From JADHUC01 sp964617665 (GTDB taxonomy: Bacteria; Planctomycetota; Planctomycetia; Pirellulales; Pirellulaceae), in NCBI GenBank assembly GCA_964617665.1, contig CAZUAH010000460.1, forward strand, positions 1 to 11,239: DNA of 11,239 bases, in the 5' to 3' direction. Both the position numbers and the translations under genes were made by a program. Position 1 is the first letter of the stretch. The number at the start of each line of letters is the position of its first letter. The notes beneath the pieces were generated by a model, which was not told the DNA's origin, ran no database searches, and was given only the letters and a program-made list of their open reading frames with translations. Below are positions 1 to 5,840 of the stretch, one piece after another.

Positions 1-785
1 ATCGGGAAGATCCGCGTGGCAGCCCCAAATTCGTTGTCCACCCCCGCGGAGATGATTTGGAAGGTGGTTGGGTTCACAAAACTCTTCGTCGATGCTACGG
101 GCAGAGTTTTCGCGTAGGGGTACAAATACAAAGTCCCCGCCGTCGGGTCGACATCGTATCTGGCCAGCGGCGTAGGAGGTGTATTAGATATGTCGCAGTA
201 TGTGCGGCTGTCGAAGTAGACATACGGTGCGTCTGGGCCGTCTTGCGGCACATAGCTGTACCAGCCGTCGCCCGGCGGATCCCCTGGATTCTGCGGAGCC
301 TCCAGATCCACCAAACGATCAAGGTCGAACTCGAAATCCTTGGCCAGTTCCCCGTTACCATTCAACGGCAGTCTGGGGTCGTTCTTCAGCATGCCCAGCC
401 AGAACACCAATGCCTCGTCCGGATCCAAGTCGGCAAGATTGGCTCGGGCACCTGTCGCCGGATGCAGGGCTGGAGTCCCATCGGGGCGTGTCATGTTCGA
501 GTTAACCCAGTTGTCCTTCATACGCGGAAACGCCTTTCGAAGGTGCCGTATCACGAGCGCATTGTCCGAGCAGTCCGGTGGGCGGTCGCCGTACTTCTGT
601 GTGTAGGAATCGATAGACATCTTCATTTGGCTTATCTCCTGCGCGATACGGGCTTGCTGGGCGCGCTCGACCACCCCGTACAGCGTGGGTACCAAGATGG
701 CGATCAGTATGCCGATGATGGCGATAACCACCAGAATTTCCACCAACGTGACGCCGCCGCGGTTGCGTTTCGTTCTTGTGCTCAT
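1..785 (-). CDS. Prepilin-type (type IV pilin / GspG-like pseudopilin) protein, 3' end cut by the window edge
   Basis: The frame is open from an ATG at 785 to the left edge: 261 codons, no stop reached. Residues 1-11 (MSTRTKRNRGG) form a short basic leader ending in glycine. A prepilin-type segment follows, starting V12-T-L-V-E16, with the conserved Glu at +5 and a hydrophobic helix to about residue 33. Position +1 is Val rather than the common Phe or Met. A prepilin peptidase would be expected to cut after G11 and methylate the new N-terminus. The mature domain is large for a pilin. It ends, as far as visible, with SAGVDNEFG, which resembles the C-terminal SAG-D-G/E-FG stretch of GspG-like pseudopilins. 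A strong ribosome site (CGGAGG, 8 bases before ATG) fixes the start. It is the last visible gene of the pilus cluster, 197 bases after the PilC gene. Role inferred: fibre subunit. Major pilin versus minor pseudopilin cannot be decided. Confidence 0.9.
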   Translation of the reverse strand, partial: MSTRTKRNRGGVTLVEILVVIAIIGILIAILVPTLYGVVERAQQARIAQEISQMKMSIDSYTQKYGDRPPDCSDNALVIRHLRKAFPRMKDNWVNSNMTRPDGTPALHPATGARANLADLDPDEALVFWLGMLKNDPRLPLNGNGELAKDFEFDLDRLVDLEAPQNPGDPPGDGWYSYVPQDGPDAPYVYFDSRTYCDISNTPPTPLARYDVDPTAGTLYLYPYAKTLPVASTKSFVNPTTFQIISAGVDNEFGAATRIFP

Positions 786-982
786 GGAAGGTACCTCCGG
801 ACCGTTGGAGTTTTGGACAAGTCGAAGGAAGAAGGATTTGTACGGAGCGAGCGTCGGACGGAATACCGTTCCGCCTCGCCCGCGTGTGAATCCCCGTTCC
901 TTTTGACTTGCCTCACTTAGTTGCTTATTCGGAAACGCAGCCTCCGGCGGAAACCGCGCTTCGCCGACTTGGCCTCGCGGCA
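786..982 (-). other. Intergenic gap between pilC and the prepilin gene, with a small hairpin
   Basis: No gene is supported here. On the minus strand the transcript could form a 7-bp stem with one G-U pair at 857-875 (arms GGCGGAA and TTCCGTC, 5-base loop). Just after the pilC stop there is also a short GC-rich fold (GCGG-TTT-CCGC). Neither is followed by a T-run, so neither is a convincing intrinsic terminator. The prepilin ribosome site lies at the left end of the gap. I saw no convincing sigma-70 promoter. Confidence 0.4.
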
Positions 983-2383
983 CTAGCCGGATAGACCTTG
1001 AATCATTTCGACCAGCGGCAAGAAGAGCGATATCACGATGAAACCGACGGCAAAGCCCAGGATGACGATGATCACCGGTTCCATCAATTGGGTCAGACTG
1101 TCCGTCAACGTCTTGACTTCGTCGTCGTACTGGTCGGCAACTTTGTACAACATCGTATCCAGTTCGCCCGTCTCCTCGCCCACGTCCACCATGTTCACCA
1201 CCAAGTCGTCGCAGACCCGCCCTTTCACACGCGCGGCGTAAAGCAATGCCCCCAAGGCGCCGCCACCCCCAGCAATGTAGGCACCGGTCATCAACACGCC
1301 CGGCAGGGCCATCACCAGTAAACCGGGAAGGGCGCAAGCGAAAAACCAAAATGCCAAGGCGACCGGGTGGAAGCCCAGCACGGAATTCTTCTTCAGTGGA
1401 ACGGCAAACGGTTCGCCTTCGCGAATCGCCTCGGATACTTTGGTAAACATGCGCTCAAACACAGCGTTGCTGGCCGTATCACGAGTGATTTGCAGGCCTT
1501 CCAGGATGGGCACACCACTGGCCACCAGCGTGCCCAGCGTTCTTGTCGTACGGGCCAAGGTGTTTTTCTGCAGCAGCATTCCCAGAATCGGCGTTTTCAA
1601 TATGAACATATCCCAGCCCATACGTCCGTGTTTGAACTTCCGCACCAGCTTGATAAACAGCCAAATGGCAATGGGAATAAGCGGGATCAGGAACCAAGCC
1701 TTGACGACGTACTCCGAGATAGCAACCAGCAACACAGTCGCCGCCGGTAGCGTCAGTTCGAATTCCTCAAACATCTTGATGAACACCGGCACGATTTTCA
1801 GCATGATGAAGATCAAAATGCCGACCGCCACGGTGATCACCACGCAGGGATAGATCAAAGCGCCTCTCACCTTGCGTTTCAGCTCTTCGGCGCGTTCCAT
1901 GAAATCGGCAAGACGTTGCAGGATCACTTCCAACGCACCACCGGCTTCGCCCGCCTTGATCATGTTCACATACAGCCGATTGAACACCTTGGGGGTTTTG
2001 GACATGGCCTCGGACAGGGTAGCCCCGGCTTCGATCTCTTCGACCGTGTCCCCAAGCGCGTTTTTCAACTTGCCCGGTTTCGCATTGCCTTCGAGGATTC
2101 TCAGACTTCGGACAATGGGCAAACCGGCGTCTTGAAGAATGGACAATTGACGCGTGAACGCCGTGACCACCTTGCCGCCGCCGCCACCGATAGCGAAGCC
2201 GCGTTTCTTCTTGGGCCCTTTGACGACGGCGCCTTCGCCTTCGGCCCTCTTGGCCGAAATCTTGGTCACGAAGTAGCCCATCTGGCGAATTGTCGTCTGG
2301 GCCTCTTCCTCCGAAGGGGCCTCGATTACGTCACGGATCTCCTGACCCGTGGCGTCCATCGCCTCGAATTCAAAGGTAGGCAT
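983..2383 (-). CDS. pilC: PilC/GspF-family inner-membrane platform protein with an insertion in its second domain
   Basis: A 466-residue polytopic inner-membrane protein expected to form the platform on which pilins are assembled and to couple to the cytoplasmic ATPases. The N-terminus (F-E-F-E-A-M-D-A-T-G-Q-E) is typical of PilC/GspF. The first T2SSF domain spans about residues 73-200, with FTRQLSILQDAGLPI at 76-90, the GEAGG signature at 145-149 and a membrane helix at about 177-200. A second membrane region lies at about 215-246. The second T2SSF domain runs from about 274 to the end, with ARTTRTLGTLVASGVPIL at 277-294, GEETGELD at 402-409 and a final membrane helix at about 437-456. Members are usually near 400 residues. 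The excess is a hydrophobic block at about 341-393, between FHP and LVVNMVDVGEE. Start ATG follows GAGGA at 6 bases. It sits between an ATPase gene and the prepilin gene, as expected. Confidence 0.96.
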   Translation of the reverse strand: MPTFEFEAMDATGQEIRDVIEAPSEEEAQTTIRQMGYFVTKISAKRAEGEGAVVKGPKKKRGFAIGGGGGKVVTAFTRQLSILQDAGLPIVRSLRILEGNAKPGKLKNALGDTVEEIEAGATLSEAMSKTPKVFNRLYVNMIKAGEAGGALEVILQRLADFMERAEELKRKVRGALIYPCVVITVAVGILIFIMLKIVPVFIKMFEEFELTLPAATVLLVAISEYVVKAWFLIPLIPIAIWLFIKLVRKFKHGRMGWDMFILKTPILGMLLQKNTLARTTRTLGTLVASGVPILEGLQITRDTASNAVFERMFTKVSEAIREGEPFAVPLKKNSVLGFHPVALAFWFFACALPGLLVMALPGVLMTGAYIAGGGGALGALLYAARVKGRVCDDLVVNMVDVGEETGELDTMLYKVADQYDDEVKTLTDSLTQLMEPVIIVILGFAVGFIVISLFLPLVEMIQGLSG

Positions 2384-2494
2384 GATTGATTCCTCGACTG
2401 ATCAAGAGCGCGTATCAGATCAACGTAACGTCATTTCGTCGGTCTCGATCGCGATTCACGCCGCCGCGACCGCTACATATGAGTGCGACACGCA

Positions 2495-4216
2495 CTAGCC
2501 TTCTACCACCGTCTCCCGAACCACTTCGTCAAACGTCGTTATGCCTTTGTACATATTCTCGATACCGATCTCGCGAAGCGTGACCATGCCGTCTTGCCTG
2601 GCGGTTTCCCGCAGTTCATCCGCCGACGCATTGGCCATGATCTGATCGCGAAGGTCGTCATTGATTTTCATCAATTCGAACAAGCCCAAACGCCCCTTGT
2701 AGCCGGTGTTGTTGCACAGGTCGCAACCCTTACCGCGATGAAAGGTCTTGCCGTCCAAGTCTTCCAGCGTCAAGCCCAATTCCGCGATCGCGTCCTCGCT
2801 CACATCGATTGGCTCCCGGCATTGCGTACAGATCCGGCGTACCAACCGCTGGGCCAGGATTGCCTCGACCGTCGCAGTGATCAAGAACGTGGGAATCCCC
2901 ATGTCTTTCATCCGCGTAACGGATGTCGGCGCATCATTCGTGTGCAACGTGCTGAAGACCACGTGGCCCGTCAGCGATGACTGTACGGCGATTTCGGCCG
3001 TTTCCAAGTCACGGATCTCGCCTACCAGAATAATGTCTGGGTCGTGGCGCAGGATCGCCCGCAGACACGCCGCGAAGGTGACGCCGATGTCCGGATCGAC
3101 CGGTATCTGGATGATCCCATCGATGTCGTATTCCACCGGATCCTCGGTGGTTATGATCTTGTCGGCGATATCATTTAGCTCGCTGAGTGCTGAATAAAGC
3201 GTGGTCGTCTTACCCGATCCCGTTGGACCAGTGACCAATACAATGCCGTTGGGAATCTTGATCACATTCCGGAAGTCTTTCAGGGTGTGATCGTCCATCC
3301 CGATCTTTTCCAGATCCAACGCCACCACCGAGCGATCCAGCACCCGCATGACCACGCTTTCGCCAAACATCGTTGGCATAACACTCACGCGCAGATCGAC
3401 AGGGTGACCACCAACGGTCAACTCGATACGCCCGTCCTGTGGCAAACGGCGTTCGGCGATGTCCAGGTTTGACATCACTTTGATTCGTGTCGTAATAGCA
3501 AACGCCAAATGGCGCGGCGGCGGCACCATTTCGTACAACACGCCGTCCGCCTTGATACGTATGCGGAATTCGTCCTCGAAGGGCTCAAAATGGATATCGC
3601 TGGCGTGATCCTTGATGGCCATCAACAGCACCATGTTCAGCAGCTTGCGTACTGGCGCACTATCTGCCAAAGCTTCGACACTGGTCAGGTCGACGGGGCC
3701 ACTGGAGCTGGACGCCGCTGCCACAGCATCCTGCAGTTCCGTGTCGTCTTCCAATTCGCTCAGGATGCCCTCGATGCTCTCGCCCTCGCTGGCGTAATAC
3801 ACATCCAACGCACGCATCACGTCGTGCTCGGTGGCTACCACCAGCCGGATGTCATAGCCAAGGAAGTTCCGCAACTCGTCCTGGATCGACAGATTCTGCG
3901 GATCGCACGTCGCCAAGGTTAGAACGTTGTCCTCGCGCAATACGGGAATCACTCGATACAACTGCGCCATCGTTTCGCTCAGAGTACCGACAACCGCCTC
4001 GTCCAACTCGATGTCGGCCAGGTTGACCACCTGCATGTTCATCTGTTCGGCCAGCGCCTGGCAAAGCTGATCATCGGTGATCAAGCCAATGTCCTCGGCG
4101 ATCTTCCCAATCAACCCGCCGGGCCGCTGTTCTTGCTCTTCCAGCAGCATTTCCAGCTGGTCGTCGGAGATGAATCCCAGATCGACAAGAATCTGACCGA
4201 TGCGTCGTATGGCCAT
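2495..4216 (-). CDS. pilB: GspE/PilB-family assembly ATPase with an MshEN-type N-terminal domain
   Basis: A 573-residue cytoplasmic hexameric ATPase expected to power pilin extrusion through the PilC platform. The N-terminus holds a 24-residue MshEN-type motif at 5-28 (R5-I6-G7, L10, G14, I16, L21, L25, Q28) and a weaker second copy at 35-58 (G37, G44, I46, L51, L55, Q58, but Leu where the first has Arg). In MshE-type ATPases this pair binds c-di-GMP. The N2/catalytic region has SDIHFEP at 206-212, Walker A GPTGSGKTT at 330-338, an Asp box ITTEDPVEY at 355-363, a Walker B-like DPDIILVGEIRD at 392-403 with Glu400 as the likely catalytic base, and a His box TGHVVFSTLHTND at 416-428. A zinc-binding pair follows, C463/C466 and C498/C501. 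The start ATG follows AAGGGGA at about 8 bases. It is more canonical than its paralogue at 5841-7571. PilB versus GspE is a judgement based on the adjacent pilT. Confidence 0.95.
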   Translation of the reverse strand: MAIRRIGQILVDLGFISDDQLEMLLEEQEQRPGGLIGKIAEDIGLITDDQLCQALAEQMNMQVVNLADIELDEAVVGTLSETMAQLYRVIPVLREDNVLTLATCDPQNLSIQDELRNFLGYDIRLVVATEHDVMRALDVYYASEGESIEGILSELEDDTELQDAVAAASSSSGPVDLTSVEALADSAPVRKLLNMVLLMAIKDHASDIHFEPFEDEFRIRIKADGVLYEMVPPPRHLAFAITTRIKVMSNLDIAERRLPQDGRIELTVGGHPVDLRVSVMPTMFGESVVMRVLDRSVVALDLEKIGMDDHTLKDFRNVIKIPNGIVLVTGPTGSGKTTTLYSALSELNDIADKIITTEDPVEYDIDGIIQIPVDPDIGVTFAACLRAILRHDPDIILVGEIRDLETAEIAVQSSLTGHVVFSTLHTNDAPTSVTRMKDMGIPTFLITATVEAILAQRLVRRICTQCREPIDVSEDAIAELGLTLEDLDGKTFHRGKGCDLCNNTGYKGRLGLFELMKINDDLRDQIMANASADELRETARQDGMVTLREIGIENMYKGITTFDEVVRETVVEG

Positions 4217-4242
4217 GTGCCATATCCCCTTTCTTGCAGTAA

Positions 4243-4267
4243 CCGTCGTTTATCCCACACACGACGG
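4243..4267 (-). repeat. Perfect 7-bp inverted repeat in the leader of the pilB-like gene
   Basis: CCGTCGT and ACGACGG form perfect 7-bp arms around an 11-base loop, in the 109-base gap between pilT and the downstream ATPase gene. The hairpin ends about 27 bases before the start codon, just upstream of the ribosome site AAGGGGA. There is no T-run, so a transcription terminator is unlikely. It could protect or define the 5' end of a processed mRNA, or be an operator. Function is inference. Confidence 0.4.
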
Positions 4268-4325
4268 CGTGACGAGCCGCCGGAGAACCTTGCGAGTTCA
4301 GATACTCCTGCTCCCTCCAAAAACG

Positions 4326-5450
4326 CTAGTCCTTGAATGCTTCCGGTACTGCCCCTTCTTCCTCTTCGTCCTCCTCCAAACCACGCTTTGCGTTCACGAT
4401 CCGCTTGGCCAAATCGTCCGGAACTTGCGCCCTGGACAGCACGTCTTCGATCGTACACTTCTCCTCTTTCCACAAGGTGAACAGCGCGTCATCCATGAGC
4501 ATCATCCCGTGCTTGGCCCCGGTTTGGATTGCCGAGTTGATACGGAATGTCTTGTTTTCGCGGATCAGGTTGGCAATCGCGGAGGTCACCACCAACAGTT
4601 CATACGCCGCGCAACGTCCGCCGCCAATACGAGGCAGCAGCTGCTGCGCCAACACAGCGATCAGCGCCACGGACAACTGCGTGCGAATCTGGTCCTGCAG
4701 ATTGCCGGGAAACGCATCGATGACACGGTTAACGGTGCCCTGGGCACTGTTGGTATGCAACGTTCCGAACACAACGTGCCCGGTCTCCGCCGCCGTGATG
4801 GCGGCTTCGATCGTCTCCAAATCGCGCAATTCACCAACCAGAATCACATCGGGATCCTGTCGCAATGCGCGCCGGATCGCTTCAGCAAAGCTTGGCACAT
4901 CTACCCCCACTTCGCGCTGATTGAGCGTGGATTTCTTGTGGTAGTGGTAGAACTCGATCGGATCTTCGATCGTAATGATGTGGTGGTCGACGTTTTCGTT
5001 GATGTAGTTGACCAGGCCGGCCAACGTGGTGCTCTTCCCCGAACCGGTCGGACCGGTCACCAGGAACAAGCCACGCGGTCTCAATGCGATCTTTGTACAG
5101 ACTTCTGGGACGCCCAGCTGCTCCGGCGTCAGCATGTCGTTAGGAATCTGCCGAAGCACCATGCCAACCTGACCGCGCTGCTTAAACACGGACACACGAA
5201 ATCTTGCCTGATCGCCAAAAGCAAAGCCAAAATCCGCGCTGCCGGTCTCCTGCAACTCTCGCTGACAACGCTCCGGCGAGATACTTTTCATCAAGGCCAC
5301 GGTGTCGTCCGGTTCCAGCACCTTCGTCTCTAGCTTTCGCATACGTCCGTGCAGGCGAAACACAGGCGGCTGGCCGGTGGTGATGTGAATATCGCTAGCG
5401 CCCTGCTTGACGCATGCTTGCAGCAGTTTGTCGATCAGAATTGTTGGCAT
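4326..5450 (-). CDS. pilT: PilT-type twitching/retraction ATPase
   Basis: A 374-residue cytoplasmic hexameric ATPase that depolymerises type IV pili, driving retraction, twitching and DNA or phage uptake. Seen in order: N-terminal PAS-like PilT domain with GASDIHITTGQPP at 17-29; Walker A GPTGSGKST at 133-141; Asp box IITIEDPIEF at 158-167; Walker B-like DVILVGELRD at 201-210 with Glu207; His box AETGHVVFGTLHTNSA at 221-236; the PilT-typical VIDAFP at 243-248 and LSVALIAVLAQQLLPR at 259-274; and an AIRAGE-region match AIANLIRE at 291-298. There is no CxxC zinc motif and no long N-terminal domain, which separates it from GspE/PilB. A highly acidic tail (E359-E365) extends past the usual end. 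The start ATG follows GGAGG at 7 bases. A 390-base gap upstream may carry its own promoter. Its presence argues for a retractable pilus rather than a plain type II secretion system. Confidence 0.96.
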   Translation of the reverse strand: MPTILIDKLLQACVKQGASDIHITTGQPPVFRLHGRMRKLETKVLEPDDTVALMKSISPERCQRELQETGSADFGFAFGDQARFRVSVFKQRGQVGMVLRQIPNDMLTPEQLGVPEVCTKIALRPRGLFLVTGPTGSGKSTTLAGLVNYINENVDHHIITIEDPIEFYHYHKKSTLNQREVGVDVPSFAEAIRRALRQDPDVILVGELRDLETIEAAITAAETGHVVFGTLHTNSAQGTVNRVIDAFPGNLQDQIRTQLSVALIAVLAQQLLPRIGGGRCAAYELLVVTSAIANLIRENKTFRINSAIQTGAKHGMMLMDDALFTLWKEEKCTIEDVLSRAQVPDDLAKRIVNAKRGLEEDEEEEGAVPEAFKD

Positions 5451-5549
5451 AGGTCTACCTCCGGTAAACGCGCATTGGTTCGGTACAGGGGCAAGGAATC
5501 ACGACATTTGCCTCTTCGCGTTGATCTCTGTCCCGCCTACTCTGTTCGC

Positions 5550-5607
5550 TGTTCGGGATTTGCGGACAAGCCTCCCAACAAGGGGAAAGGGCAAATCTGT
5601 CCGAACA
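5550..5607 (-). repeat. 14-bp interrupted inverted repeat in the pilT leader
   Basis: The left arm TGTTCGG-GATTTGC (5550-5563) pairs with GCAAATC (5591-5597) and CCGAACA (5601-5607), leaving a 3-base bulge (5598-5600) and a 27-base loop. An alternative, mutually exclusive pairing exists: CGGACA (5563-5568) with TGTCCG (5598-5603). The element lies about 100 bases upstream of the pilT start. No T-run follows on either strand. It could be a leader structure with two states, a processing site or a spaced operator. No known riboswitch class was recognised. Confidence 0.45.
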
Positions 5608-5651
5608 ATGCCGCTTCGACCGAGGACACGCAGCAAACCGCGTGTATGAGG

Positions 5652-5680
5652 ATTATTCGCGAATCGAGCTTCCGCCGCAA
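5652..5680 (-). promoter_or_regulatory. pilT: Candidate sigma-70-like promoter for pilT
   Basis: On the minus strand TTGCGG (5680-5675) and AATAAT (5657-5652) are separated by 17 bases. The -10 box matches consensus at 5 of 6 positions and the -35 at only 3 of 6. It sits upstream of the pilT dyad, so a transcript starting here would contain that structure. Planctomycete promoters are poorly predicted by the E. coli consensus, so this is a weak call. Confidence 0.25.
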
Positions 5681-5840
5681 ATCGATGTCCCAAATAGTCA
5701 CGATCACATAACAAAACGGTCTAACCTGCGCCCGTCACCACGGCTCCGCCAGATCGCTTGCCGCCGCTCCCTGCCCACCAGCACCACCGAACAAAAAAAC
5801 GAAACTGTCGGACGCAAAATCCCAGGAGATGCGAACAGCA

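Larger units (their letters stand above)
5451..5840 (-). other. 390-base intergenic gap ahead of pilT, non-coding leader candidate
   Basis: No gene is supported here; short open frames on both strands lack ribosome sites and family resemblance. In the direction of transcription the gap contains a T7 run shortly after the preceding ATPase gene's stop (+ strand A-run near 5790-5797) without a proper stem in front of it, then a sigma-70-like promoter candidate (5652-5680), then a long interrupted dyad (5550-5607), then the pilT ribosome site GGAGG near 5458-5462. This is the longest gap inside the cluster. Confidence 0.5.

Noticed and set aside
57..920. 287-codon plus-strand open frame opposite the prepilin gene
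   Set aside because: Antisense shadow of the prepilin gene and the adjacent gap; Arg/His-rich composition, no ribosome site, no recognisable domain.
1205..1363. PilC insertion as a mobile element or frameshift
   Set aside because: It stays in frame, shows no terminal repeats or target duplications, and its codon use looks like the rest of the gene; an inherited subfamily insertion is more likely.
4200..5333. 377-codon plus-strand open frame opposite pilT
   Set aside because: Antisense to the clearly real pilT coding sequence; composition (many His, Arg, Gln) is that of reversed coding DNA and no domain is recognisable.
5499..5714. 71-codon minus-strand frame in the pilT leader
   Set aside because: It coincides with the interrupted dyad, has no good ribosome site and resembles nothing I know; a non-coding leader is the simpler reading.
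5790..5797. T7 run (minus strand) after the first ATPase gene as an intrinsic terminator
   Set aside because: No GC-rich stem directly precedes the T-run, so it does not fit an intrinsic terminator.
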